DNA of 64,000 nucleotides from Gnetum montanum (lineage: Eukaryota > Streptophyta > Gnetopsida > Gnetales > Gnetaceae): assembly GCA_015680685.1 (NCBI GenBank), contig MNCI01011813.1, forward strand, positions 72,149-136,148. The letters are read 5' to 3'. Position 1 is the first letter of the stretch. Each line of letters starts with the position of its first letter. Below, piece by piece: positions 53,374 through 64,000 of this stretch. A program made the position numbers and the translations under genes. A model generated the notes under the pieces. That model was given only the letters and a program-made list of their open reading frames with translations. It had not been told where the DNA came from and did no database searches.

Positions 53374-55200
53374 ATGTCTTCTTCTCACAAGAATGAAGAT
53401 GTTAACCTGCCAATCCCACAAGAGTGTAAAGTGGTATATACTCATCCAGATGAGTATGTACTTAACTTCACCTTCATCCTACATCAGGATGAGCAACTAT
53501 GATAGCATGATATGGATGACAACATTGTAATGCTTCCTAATCGATCTATGCCTAGGATGCTATTTCAAACCCTTAAAGTAGATAGACATCTTGAATCTTC
53601 AAGAGGAATACATTGTGAATGATTATGACACTTGGCACTACCATCCCACTAAAACACAACACAAGCAAGATTGACACTAGGAGAAGCACCATGAGTTTGT
53701 GAAGGGAAAATGCTTCACTAATCCCTTGTTCTTGCTAAACCAAGATGATAATGTGGATTCTCCTCCTAGGGGTTCTCAACATGAAAATTCTTCACCCTCC
53801 ATTATTGCTAATGAGGGTGTTTCCCTAAACTTGTGATTCACTATTCATAAACCAAGTCTAGGAAAAAGTGACAATCAAGGTAGGGACTTAGGTAAACATC
53901 ACAATGGCAAGGGATCTAAGGATGGTGGTTGTAATGAGGAAAGAGGTGGTGGAGGACACTGTGGTGGTGGTGATGGTCCATCTTTCTCTTCATGCTATTC
54001 ATCTAATTCTAAACATTCCTCTTCATCTTTTGGTTTTGATAGAAGTCACTGAAGAAATAATTATCATGAAGGTGATTAGTGGGACAACAATGATCATAGA
54101 GCTCATCAAGAACAAAGGGGTGACAGAACCCATCATCAATTTCATCGACACAATCATGATGATGAACCTATATTAGAAACTTTAATCATTCTTAACATTG
54201 TAAAGGTAGTTAATATTTCAACTAGGAATGTGAAAGATTGTCGAATTAAGTGCTTAGACATGAGCAATGTCTCTAGATTTGAGGGGGGATACAACTCTAA
54301 TTTGCAGAACCATCTACAAGCTTTCCAAAATGCCTATGCCTTAAAGAACATTGAAAATGACTCATAGAAACTCAAGCTATTCCCCAAGACACTCATTAAG
54401 AAAGTTGAAAGTTAGTATTGGCCCTTGGAGCTAGAATCCATTCATAGATGAAGTACCATGTTGGAACTATTTAATGACAAATACTAGATGTACTCCAACA
54501 TGTCTAATGTGAGAAGGCAGATACAAGGCTAGAAGTAGGGAATACACGAACCCTTGGATGCTATTATGGATAGCTATTATTCTCTCTTATGCTAATGCCC
54601 TAGCCATGGTTATTCTTGGAGGAAAAAACTTTGCCACATCATAGATGGGCTCAAAGCAGAAACGAGAAGAACTCTTGGGTTTATGCCCAAGGGAGATTAT
54701 CTAAACTAAGAGCTTATCAAAAATAAAGGTTGATAGAATAGGTTACAAAAGGAAAAGGTAAATTGCAAAAAATAAAAAGTGTGGAAGAATATAATATAGA
54801 CATTCCATTAGGAAAAGGGAGGTTTGATTTTGTGATAAGGAGGAGTTACCACTCAATGAAGTGGTGAATAGAAAAACCTTACCCATCCAAAAATCTATAT
54901 ATGATATTTTGGAAAAGGTTGATAAATTATGGAACTATTTGGATAAAAAAGTTCCAAATCACTATGAAGATTGCTAAAGAATCCAAAAAGCAAAATAGTG
55001 ATCATAATTGTAGGAGGTGAAAAGAAGCAACGAGTCTACGAGAGAGGTAAGGGTAAAATTGTTGTAGTAGAGGAAGTTATGGAGATAGACTCTGATGATG
55101 ATACTAGTTGTGAAAATTGTTAATATGAACATCCACAGGGATGTTAACCTATGATGTCACGCTTACAAGAGTCTAGGATGTACATGTTAAATCCTTGACT
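53374..55200 (+). pseudogene. ATH4 gag
   Basis: The ATG at 53374 begins MSSSHKNEDVNLPIPQECKV. The frame shifts several times. The gag core is at 54240-54720 (CLDMSNVSRFEGGYNSNLQN, HLQAFQNAYALKNIE, MLELFNDKY, CHIIDGLKAETRRTLGFMP), parallel to ATH3 gag. The zinc knuckle survives in part as CENC-stop-YEHPQGC near 55107-55147. Histidine- and glycine-rich spacers precede the core. It is much more decayed than ATH3 gag, in line with ATH4 being the older host of the ATH3 insertion. Confidence 0.7.
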
Positions 55201-55839
55201 ATCATGAAGGCAAGCACCTAAATGATTGCCTTATCCTCAAGGCAATCCAAGAGAATTCCAGCAACAAAAATAAGCTTACTAACCAACTGGAGCTTTGCCA
55301 CAACCATATGAATAACATCAATAGTGGAACCAACCAAAACTGTGTGAAATGCCGCCGTCAAGGTAGCAATACCCTTATAGGAAACCAAATCCATACAGGT
55401 ACTATGTTCAGTAGCTTGTTTTTTCATGAAATTTTGCAAGCCATGCCTCATTTCAGCATCACTATTACCCTCTAGAGTAACATTAAACTCATTCACCATC
55501 TACTCAAGGGAAACACCCATACCCATACGACCCTTCACATCCATCTGCACACATCCCTCTACCCTCAAGCTAGTTACGTCCTATTCCATTCATGCAATGT
55601 GAAATTCCTTCACATCCACAACAACAAAATGCTACTAAGGTTGTACATTCACAACTGGCTTTCTAACCAAGTGGTTCAAATAATGAGTCTAGAAAATGAT
55701 CCTTTTTCTATCCTAACAGTCCTCCCAAACCCTCACAACCTAATGTAGCTAGTCATTTTGTATCTCCAACACCCTCATCCTCTACCTCAAATACCTTTGA
55801 GTGCCCTTCAAACAAAACGCTACCTCATATCTGCACTAT

Positions 55840-56860
55840 GATGTTAACTCATATTGTTTCTAATTGGATCAAGGCTAACAACCTTCATAGAAAAAGATCT
55901 AACCCTGGAAATCCTCTTATTTACTTGCAAATCACTGGACATGAGCCATGCAAGGCTCTTCTAAATTTTGATTCCAATGCCAATCTCATCTCCCATGATA
56001 TGTATAAGGCCTAGAACCTACCACCTCTTAAGAAGAGAAATATCCATTTAGAATTGGTAGCCTAGTTAATCAATATTCCTTTGGGATTAGTGGAGGATAT
56101 TGTGATCATAGTTTGTGGGTGGCCTTATCCTATTGATTTTCTGATGATCAAGTTTGAAAATTGAAAGGTGACTTCCCCATCATTATGGAATGGGCATGGT
56201 TAAGCACAATTGATGCATGAATGGGCATAAGGAATATTTTCTTGGAAATCTCCAAGAAAAATGAATTTGAAAAGTTAGAGAAGAAGAAGTGTGTTCTATG
56301 CATCTTGTACAATGATAATGGGTTCAATTGGGTGCAAAATATCTAGTCCATCAAAAGTTCATACATTCAATCATGTAATTAGTGTCCACAAGAAATAGAT
56401 ATCCAAAGGTGCCTATATGCAGTAGCCACAAAATAGGAGGGTAGCTAGTGGCTGATTGTTAACTTTGATAGTAGCACATTATGCATGTACCCAACTAAGA
56501 GCCTAACATATGCCTATATCAAAGGTATGGATGAACTTGAACAAGTTCATTACCAACTCTTTGATGATGAAAATGATGATACCTATTGGAAAGAGTTTGA
56601 AATCCCTAATAATTTCAAGTAGGAGCCCCTTGAATTGAAAACTCTACCAGTTGACATGGAGTATGCATTTTTAAACAATGGTAAGTTAGTCATCATCAAT
56701 ACCAAACTTGCTCCTAAATAAAAGGAAAAGCTATTTAAGGTTGTCAACAAGTGAACAACATCCTTTACTTAGTCATATCTTGAGCTAACTAGAATTGATC
56801 TAACGATATGCCAATATCGCATTTACACCAACCCGACCATGAAGCCAAGAAGGCAACCGT
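55840..56860 (+). pseudogene. ATH4 retropepsin and linker
   Basis: Reading from about 55900 gives CKALLNFDSNANLISHDMYK, which corresponds to the active site (relatives: LLDLGASVNLMP); the glycine after the aspartate-serine is asparagine. IPLGLVEDIVIIVCGWPYPI and GDFPIIMEWAWLSTIDA follow, in parallel with ATH1 from 1587. Linker words SLTYAYIKGMDELEQVHYQL and LVIINTKLAPK extend to RT. This copy supplies the active-site segment missing from ATH1, though mutated. Confidence 0.75.
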
Positions 56861-57740
56861 AGTAGTAGTTAAACCCAAATTGAAGCAAATCATCAAGAAG
56901 GAAATAGAACAACTCCTAAAGGTGGGGTTCATCTATTCCATTGTGGTTAGTGATGGGTTACCCCACTTGTAATTGTGCCAAAGAAAGATGGAAAGTGGAA
57001 AGTTTACATTGACTTCAGGTTGTTGAACTTGAAAACATTTAAAGATCATTTTCCATTCCCATTTGTGAATCAAGTGTTGCATACCATCTTCAGGCATTAC
57101 TATTATAGCTTCATGGATAATTATAGTGGCTATAACCAGATCAAAATTGTGCCAAAAGATCAAGCCAAGACAAAATTCACAAGTTCCTAGGATACTTTTG
57201 CATATTGTAAGATGCCATTTGATCTGTGAAATGCCCCTACAACATTTCAACACCTAGTCCTTAGTATCTTTCAATAATAGATTGGTAGCATAGTATAAGT
57301 CTTTATGGATGACTTCTCTACCAATGGGGATACATTTGAGTAAGCTCTCAATTTCTTTGAGTAGGTTCTAAAAAGATGTGTTGAAAAAAAACTTAGGTTC
57401 AATTGGTAGAAAAGCCATCTAATGGTCTAGGAAGGCATAGTACTAGGGCATCAAATTTCATAAGAAGGGATTGAGGTAGACTCTGAAAAGATAAGAGTTA
57501 TCCAAGGAATCAAATGTTAACTTGAGACAATTAAAGATGTCCAATCATTCCTTGGACATATTGGCTACTACCAGCAATTCATAGAGAATTTATTTTTTAA
57601 GATTTCAAAGGTATTTGTCAAGCTTATGAAGAAAGATGCTCCGTTCATCTAGACCAAGGAATGTAAAGATGCATTCTAATAAGTAAAAGACAAGCTCATA
57701 GAAACTCTAATTCTATAGGCACCATACTAGTCTAGACCAT
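56861..57740 (+). pseudogene. ATH4 reverse transcriptase
   Basis: KWKVYIDFRLLNLKTFKDHF, FPFVNQVLHTIFRHYYY, FMDNYSGYNQIKIV and, at 57302-57328, the intact catalytic box FMDDFSTNG are visible. A one-base shift near 56955 separates the first block (YSIVVSDGLP) from the next. The thumb (IEVDSEKIRVIQGIKC, FLGHIGYYQQFIENL) follows. Stops at TAG and TAA codons are common after 57200. Confidence 0.85.
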
Positions 57741-58110
57741 TTCACATAATGAAAAACACATCTAATTATGCCTTGGAAGCTATTGTTACATAGTTGGATA
57801 GTAAGAAATGTTCATATTACACCCACTACACAAGTCAAAGAATTATGGGTGCATAGCTAAATTACACCACAACAAAGAAAGAATTAATGATAGTGGTGTA
57901 TGCTCTTGAAAAGTTCAAGCACTATATGCTTGGTTATAATTTATTTATGCACACAGATCATAGTGTCATTCTCTTCCTTATGAACAATCCAATGGTGAGC
58001 CCCCGTATCATACGATGGCTTGTGATCTTATAGGAAATTGATCTCACAATGATAGATTGAAAAGAAATTGAGAATGTGATCACTGACCACTTCTCTTGAT
58101 TAAGATGGGA
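57741..58110 (+). pseudogene. ATH4 RNase H
   Basis: PFHIMKNTSNYALEAIVT, then LNYTTTKKELMIVVYALEKF and MHTDHSVILFLMNNPMVSPR are readable, in the same order as ATH1. The first catalytic aspartate (normally CDAS or TDAS) is asparagine here. Closing words IIRWLVIL match ATH1. Confidence 0.8.
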
Positions 58111-59480
58111 TAACAGAGAGGAGGAGAGCCTACTCTCTAATCAATTTCCAAATAAAATCCTCTTTACAGGAGCAATAAATGATCAAGTGCCTACTAAAAC
58201 AATATGGTACAATAGCATCCTCACTTACCTTCTTAGTCAAGAGATGCCACAAGATTTGGACTTTAGGAAGAAATAATAGTTTCTTTATTAGGAAAAGTAC
58301 TTCATGGAAATCAATGGACACCTTTACAAGGTATGCATCGATGACCTAATTCATTGGTGTGTCCCTGATGTAGATCAATTGTGTGTTCTCTAAGATGCTC
58401 ATGAAGGCCCTTGTGGAGGCCATTATGCAAGAAGGCATACAACCATAAAAATCCTAATGGCAAGATACTGTTGTCTAATCTTGTGAGCACTATCAACAAG
58501 ATGGTGGGATGATCACCCAAATGGAGGATCCCCAATAGTAGATTCAACCGCTAGAGCCCTTTGACATATGGAACATTAACTTCATGGGTTCCATCACATC
58601 CATGTCTAATGAAAAGGCATATAACATAGTAGCAATTGACTACTACACCAAATGGTTAGAAGCAACAACTATCACCAACTATACATCATTGACTAGTGTT
58701 CAATTTATACAAAAAGATGTTGTAAACAAGTTTGGAATGCCACATGCACTGATTTCTAACAATGGAATGCACTTCACAAGTGCCACTTTTCAAAATCTGA
58801 TGCAACACTTGGGGGTTGAACATAAATTAACAACACCTCACCATCCCTAAGCCAATGGTCAATTAGAGGTAACTAACAAGGATATTACAAAGATCCTAAC
58901 AAGGCCTATAAGAAAATATATGAGAGATTGGAGTATGAAACTGAACGATGCCCTATGGGTCTACCACTCAACATGGAAACTTCCTATTGGCTACTCACCC
59001 TATGAATTAGTGTATGAAAAAATTCCAATGCTCCTAATTCAATCTAAGCTTCATACAATCTCAAAAACTTATGACCTAAATCTTGACCTAAGTCTAGCAT
59101 AAAGAAAAGAAAGATTGATCAACCTCAATGTGCTAGATGAAAATTGATTAGTGTCCTTGTCTTTGAATGAAGTGCATAAGGCATTCAACAAGCAACTACA
59201 TAACATAAGAATATGGAAAGTAAAATTCCAACTAGGAGATAAGGTTCTCTACTAGAACCCCACACATGTACCATAGAAAACTAAGTTTCAAACGGTGTGG
59301 GAGAGACCTTATATAATTTCTGAAATATTTCCCTCTAAGGCCATGACCATATATAAACCTAAAAGCCCAAATAAAAACTAGTTGATCAACATTCAACAAA
59401 TAAAGCCTTTCCACAAGCCCATGCAAACCAGAGTAACAAATACCTCAATGGATGGACAACTATGTTTAATTTTTTGGATC
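58111..59480 (+). pseudogene. ATH4 integrase
   Basis: The zinc-binding segment HEGPCGGHYARRHT (58399-58440) is followed by a deletion of about 30 bp near 58475, judged against ATH5, that removes residues before the CxxC pair. The core has GSITSMSNEKAYNIVAIDYY (aspartate kept), SNNGMHFTSATF (aspartate changed to asparagine) and a glutamate in the NGQLEVTNKD segment. WKLPIGYSPYELVYEKIPM and the KPFHKPMQTRVTNTSMDG tail are intact. Frame shifts are limited; TAG stops are present. Confidence 0.85.
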
Positions 59481-59491
59481 TCCTCCTTCCA

Positions 59492-59512
59492 ACTTAGTCA
59501 TGGGGGAGATGG
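59492..59512 (+). promoter_or_regulatory. Candidate internal polypurine tract of ATH4
   Basis: ACTTAGTCATGGGGGAGATG lies at the integrase C-terminus, one base longer in the G run than the ATH1 copy. Confidence 0.4.
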
Positions 59513-61115
59513 CCATTCATGCAAATCATCCATATGGCTTCTCATTTTTTTTCAATTTTTTTGTTTTTTTCCACATTTTTGATTTTGCAAGTTATTTATT
59601 TTACAACTTATTGATTTTCAAAATTTTTCATATTTTTACAACATTTTTTTTGTTTTACACCATTGTTAGTACATTTAAATATTCATTGGATATTTTACAC
59701 TTTCTTATATATTTTACTTTGTTTGAGTGTGATTTTCAAATTTTTGCTAATAAAAATTCTTTGTGCCAATAGGACATAGTGGTGCTATGGCTGCTACCAA
59801 TGATGGTTTGTGCTTTATTTTTGGATTGCTAATGTCTAGTTTCTATTTTTGAATTTTTGTATCAATGACTTAGTCATGGTTTATTTTTTATGGAATAAGT
59901 AGTGAGTCCACAAAATCCACCCATCCACACACTCTATGGTTTTCCTTGTTTTGGAAGTTTGAGATCCCTTTCATTAAATCAACTTTTAATAAATTGGTGA
60001 CCTTAGTAGTTTTCAAAATTGGGAAGGATTCAAAGGTTTAGGATGTGACTTTAAGGGGATTCAATACTCTTGATACTCTTCTACTTACTTGAGTACTTGA
60101 GTGTTATCATTGACTTCTTACCATTCCATTCCAACCACTAATAGGAAGTTAAATAAAGTCTTTACATGGTGTGGTTTCCATCCAAAAGAAAAAAATCAAA
60201 AAAATCAAAATACATAAAAAGTAAGAGAAAAGAGAAATATTATGAAAATTCAAAGCACACCCCTTAAACAAATAAATGAACTATAAGCACTGGTTATGGG
60301 ACTAGAAAGACATGCACTCATTCCTAAAGGTCCCCTCTAACTAAGGCCCAATCTCACTTTCTACTTCTCATTTCTTCTCTTTATGGAATAGTGGTTGATT
60401 TATGGGATCACTCTTGTGTCTCGAGGGGGTGGATCAGTCTTAGAGTGATGATGTGAAGTCATTAAAAGAGGTTGGTTTTAGTTTGAACTAAGGATGAATC
60501 TTCTTCAATCATTTTAACCATGAACTCCACAAGGGACTTCTTATGACCTTAGTTTGGAATTCCATTCCATCTTCTCTATCATTCATTTATGCTTACCATA
60601 ACTCATATTGCTACTAGTGTCCATGTTTTTGAGTTTGTGTCTTGGTCTGAAGTATTTAAATTCTTAGGTAGAATCTTCTAGGTTTCGATCCTTAACATCC
60701 ATTAACCATTACTCACTTATGGGGGCCATGGACTCCTTAGGTTGAGGTTATGCAAGGACAAAAGAGGGAATGTGCCTACTATGGGGAGGATCCACTTGCA
60801 TATCTCTTGGTTGGGTTTATTAAGTACCTTATCCATAGGCATTCTTACAACCTAAATCCTTTGTACACCCATCTTTTGCATCACACCATGTGCTCCTTTA
60901 CAAACTTTTTTTATTAACTATGTTCTCCATTAAAATTTTCAATTTTTAAGATGTTAAAGATCCTATTCAATGATTTTATCATATTATCGGATTTTTTGGA
61001 ATTCCATGGACCCTAATTTCATTGAAAAATTCATTATATTTTTGGGATATTAATGTTTGCAAATTTTGGCTGATGCCCGTCGACAAAGCAGACTTGTATA
61101 TGAGGTCCTGTATAT
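59513..61115 (+). other. ATH4 non-coding region after integrase
   Basis: A T-rich tract (59530-59720) and non-coding DNA with the conserved block at 60160-60360. Short ORFs in the T-rich part reflect base composition. Confidence 0.6.
60160..60360 (+). other. Conserved non-coding block, ATH4 copy
   Basis: AAATTCAAAGCACACCCCTT, GCACTGGTTATGGGACTAGA, AAGACATG, ATTCCTAAAGG and CTAACTAAGGCCC occur in the same order as in ATH1. Confidence 0.6.
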
Positions 61116-61152
61116 GGGACCTTGTCAATGTAAGTAAAAACTAGTATAAATA
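61116..61152 (+). promoter_or_regulatory. ATH4 internal promoter
   Basis: GGGACCTTGTCAATGTAAG (61116-61134) followed by TATAAATA at 61145-61152. The LTR of the same element has GGGGCCTTGTCAATGTAG then TATAAATA at 43794. GTCGAC also occurs upstream in both promoters. Confidence 0.7.
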
Positions 61153-61299
61153 GGCACAATCCCACTAAGAAATTTTTACCATTTCTCACAAATTCCAAAG
61201 AAATTTTTTAATTTTTCGAAGCCCAAAACCGTCTAGAGACCATAACTTACAAACCATTTATCCAAATCACTTTGTTCTTCAACCCTATAGCTACTAGAG

Positions 61300-61601
61300 G
61301 TAAGCTCTTCATCATGGGGGTCAAAAATGTACCATTTTTGATAGAAAATTTTTTGTGATTTTTTCTAACTCCCACAAAGGTTTAATTGAAAAATCAACTA
61401 TTAAACACAAAATTATAAGAGTTAAAGCTTTCCAATAAGCTCTAATGACATTTTTAATTTATAATTAACAATTAATAAAATAGTTAATCTACCATGGTCC
61501 AACCTTAGCCAAAGTGCAACTAACTAATAAGGGAAGGTATTCAAAAATAATTTTAAGTTACACATTATATCTACTAATCTATGGATGTGTTATGACTACA
61601 G
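61300..61601 (+). other. ATH4 leader intron
   Basis: GAG|GTAAGC donor at 61300 and GACTACAG|ATG acceptor at 61601 give a 302-bp GT-AG intron ending exactly at the start codon. Confidence 0.6.
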
Positions 61602-63480
61602 ATGGCACCAAAAGGAAAGCACACACAGGAAGCAAGACCAGCCCAACCAAGGGAGAAATGGCCTAGAATGGGAAGAGGCCAAGAATAGCCCTAGGAATAA
61701 GCACTTACAACCCATGCCATAAGTCCTCTTAGGGAAGACATAGAAGTGGAATATATCAAAAAGGTTCCAAAACTAGTACTAGCAATAATAGAACACGCCC
61801 ATGAAGATGTTGCACTAGCACAAATAGAAAATCTTGAGGTGAATTTAATAGAGGCTTTCCTAAATCATATTAAATCAATGGAGGTCCAAAAAATGGTGCT
61901 CCAAGAGCTAAATTTTGGTCCTTTTCTAGAGCATGCACCAAGAGAAGTATAGGACTAGCTAAAGGCCTCTCCCATGTGGCCAACCATCACTTCCACCAAG
62001 GAGTGGTAGATGGCAAAAACATTCCTATTTTACAAAAATGGGCAGCCTAGATCCACAATAAAAATCAAGGACATCTCAGTGTCCTACTCGGTGAAAGCCA
62101 TTATTGCAATTCTTGGGTTTCCTAAAACAAGGACAAATTTGACTAAAATTCCCATGTAGGTTGATTCAAGCATCAAGAAGGAATGGGTGCAAGGGTGTTA
62201 TGGTATTGACTACAAGGAGTTTGACATGCTCACATCATCAAAAATGATCCATTATAATATTTTAGCCTTCCACCTTAATCCCATGATGAGGCCAAGAAAA
62301 ATCATTGACTTCTTTGCCTGAGCATGCATTGCTCTAAGTGGGAGATCCTAGTCAACCTTCCACAATTGATCTATCTAGAGATGGAGAAATGATTTAAAGA
62401 AAATGCATGTGGAAGAAAGGCACTCCCCTTCTCATGCCTCATCAAGAGACTCTATCAAAGGGGAGGGATAGTCCGTTACATCAATGAGACTACTAGAACT
62501 ATTCTAGCTACCAACTAGGTGGAAATGATGAAGGATAAGATGCCTGCCACAACTATCCAAGAAGAGGAGCAGTGACCACCACCTCCACCTGCTACTTAGA
62601 CAATAGTGTCAAACATCATTGCAACCACCTAGTAGTTGTGAGAATATAGAGAATGGCTCTTGAGTGAACAAGAGAAAAAATCAAGCACAAGTGGTGGGGA
62701 CCCATCCATTTACAAACTAGCTATGAGTCACCTTAATGAGATGGCTTGAATAATCAACTTGATGGATGAGCATGGATCCATTTTCTCAACCCAAACAATG
62801 CAACTACCAACAAGGTCAAGTCTAAGTGCCAGAGAGGTAACAGTATCTTTCATAGAATAATAGACACTCCCAAAAATCTCTAGGAATTCTATGACCTTCT
62901 TGGTATGCTTAGAGGAGGGTGAAGGAGCAACTATTTTGGTGATGTAGCACCAAGGGGAGGAAATAATAGTAGAAGTGATCTTTGATAGGATTTTTAAAAC
63001 ACACAACATACCTATGGAATTTTCACTAGATGTCACTACACTCAAAGATGTGCATACATTCATAGGGACTACAAGTAGTAGAATAAATGTAGCATAGCAT
63101 GAAGAACTACTAGATTTATTTGTGGAAACTAGGCAACCACTTCTGGATGTCTTTGACCTTCCAAACAACATCACTACGACCCAGTCAAAGCTACTAGAGG
63201 CAAGGGGAAAAATTATCATATTGGAAAAACAACTTGAAGTAGCTAGGGAGTGGAACAAACACTTGGCTATGAAAGTTGCTAAACTAAGAGCCTAGATTGT
63301 TGACCTTGCATTCCTCAAACTGGCACTTACAAGAGATGAAGCTATGCAATAGATTCAAATTGAACTTAAAGGGGTTAAGGGTGCAATGGAGATAGTGGTA
63401 TTCTATCGATCCTTGGTAGAGGCCACACAACACAAAATTTAGAAGGCTCTGGATCAAACCCACCAGGAGAATGTATAATT
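61602..63480 (+). pseudogene. ATH4 accessory ORF
   Basis: ATG 61602 begins MAPKGKHTQEARPAQPREKW, basic like the ATH3 start. It continues with YIKKVPKLVLAIIEHAHEDV, KEWVQGCYGIDYKEFDML and LAFHLNPMMRPRKIIDFF, parallel to ATH2 and ATH3. The conserved block at about 63091-63215 reads HEELLDLFVETRQPLLDVFD, then LPNNITTTQSKLLEARGKII, followed by a coiled-coil-like tail (ILEKQLEVARE). At least one frameshift lies between 61950 and 62760. The frame runs into ATH5 near 63485. The long minus-strand ORF at 62728-63258 is its shadow. Confidence 0.65.
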
Positions 63481-63488
63481 GATGGCCC

Positions 63489-64000
63489 TAGATACTAATC
63501 AATTGTGCATTCTCTAAGATGCTCATGAAGGTCCTTGTGGAGGACACTATGCTAAGAGATGCATGGCCATTAAAACCTTGATGGCAGGGTACTATTGGCC
63601 AACAATCTTCAAGGATGCTCATCATTATGTCCACTCCTGTGAATGATGCCAACAAGATGGTGGAATGACTGCTCGAATGGAGGAACCTCAACAATGGATT
63701 CAACCACTAGAACCCTTTGACATTTGGGGCATGACTTCATGGGTCCCATCACACCCATGTCAAATGGAAATACATACATCATAATCGGTATTGACTATTA
63801 TAAAAAATGATCAGAAGAAATAGTCATCATTAACTATACATATTCTACTACTACTCAGTTTGTACAAAAAATTTTGTAAATAGGTTTGGTATGCCACATG
63901 CATTAATTTCTGATAATGAAACTCACTTTATAGGCTCTACTTTTCAAAAGCTCATGCAATGCTTGGGGGTTGAAGATAAACTCACAACACCCTATTGCCC
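63489..64000 (+). pseudogene. ATH5 integrase, cut by the window end
   Basis: Homology to the start of Athila-like integrase begins abruptly at NQLCIL near 63489. HEGPCGGHYAKRCMAIKTLM and HHYVHSCE-stop-CQQDGG give a complete zinc-binding region. PQQWIQPLEPFDIWG is preserved without stops, where ATH1 and ATH4 have stops at the same codons. The core begins (IIIGIDYYKK) and the second aspartate is in SDNETHF, with the usual glycine changed to glutamate. The gene continues beyond the window. Confidence 0.8.

Larger units (their letters stand above)
53224..63485 (+). mobile_element. ATH4: Athila-like element body
   Basis: Order: primer site, gag, protease, RT, RNase H, integrase, purine-tract motif, conserved non-coding block, internal promoter, leader intron, accessory ORF. 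It is the fullest copy in the window. The 3' LTR is missing because an unrelated integrase copy (ATH5) begins at 63489. Confidence 0.85.

Noticed and set aside
62728-63258. 176-residue minus-strand ORF, the longest in the window
   Set aside because: The plus strand here encodes the ATH4 accessory protein with blocks conserved in ATH2 and ATH3; the minus ORF has no parallel and is a shadow.
1-64000. CRISPR arrays, tRNA or rRNA genes, bacterial operons
   Set aside because: The tandem arrays lack spacer-repeat structure, no cloverleaf or rRNA core was recognised, and the primer sites are only 18-base tRNA-Asp complements. The window is eukaryotic repeat DNA.

Overview
This window reads as retrotransposon-dominated DNA from a large plant nuclear genome. 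It is AT-rich, has no intact host gene, and is packed with old, nested LTR retrotransposons. Reading frames can be followed for kilobases but are broken mostly by substitution-type stops, often TAG where a paralogue in the same window has CAA or TGG. A gymnosperm or another giant, slowly purged plant genome fits best. That is inference; no marker gene fixes the species.

Two Ty3/gypsy groups dominate. The first is Athila-like: primer site derived from tRNA-Asp, retropepsin, RT with an FMDDFS-type box, a single RNase H, and integrase. Copies are ATH1 (1587-7917, +), ATH2 (9600-15975, -), ATH6 (about 41290-43065, +, 3' end only), ATH3 (44083-52717, +, complete LTR to LTR with a 5-bp target duplication but no pol), ATH4 (5' LTR 43066-44082 plus 52718-53222, body 53224-about 63485, +) and ATH5 (63489 to the window end, +). 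ATH3 is nested in the 5' LTR of ATH4. The second group is Tat/Ogre-like, on the minus strand: OGR1 (20343-39965) and the deleted OGR2 (about 15994-20342). It has gag, protease, a putative intron, RT, two RNase H domains (the second of the CTNN type) and integrase. A Ty1/copia gag remnant (7918-9170), an isolated LTR (30238-31830) and a 516-bp fold-back element (1068-1583) complete the inventory.

The most interesting structure is a second transcription unit carried by both groups. In the Athila-like copies it lies downstream of integrase: a TATAAATA box, a short leader exon, a leader intron of about 283-308 bp ending at the ATG, then a long ORF for a globular plus coiled-coil protein (ATH2, ATH3 and ATH4; stubs in ATH1 and ATH6). 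In OGR1 a similarly built, intron-containing gene (TATA at 28436, ORF to 35078) runs antisense inside an 8.2-kb putative intron between protease and RT, bounded by tandem arrays that share a GTTTAAGG core. In ATH3, ATH4 and OGR1 the internal promoter carries the same family-specific upstream motif as that element's own LTR promoter: a GATATC palindrome, GGGRCCTTGTCAATGTA, and CTACGCT/GTAGC repeats respectively. This suggests LTR and internal promoters are kept matched, possibly so that one host factor drives both.

Other signals include LTR U3 regions filled with short inverted motifs, one 15-bp hairpin stem changed in a fully compensatory way between the two OGR1 LTRs, a conserved non-coding block downstream of integrase in five Athila-like copies, purine-tract copies that could act as central polypurine tracts, and two places where one LTR is flanked by element interior on both sides. 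The only sequence gap (one N at 71) is flanked by an exact 46-bp duplication and looks like an unmerged contig overlap.
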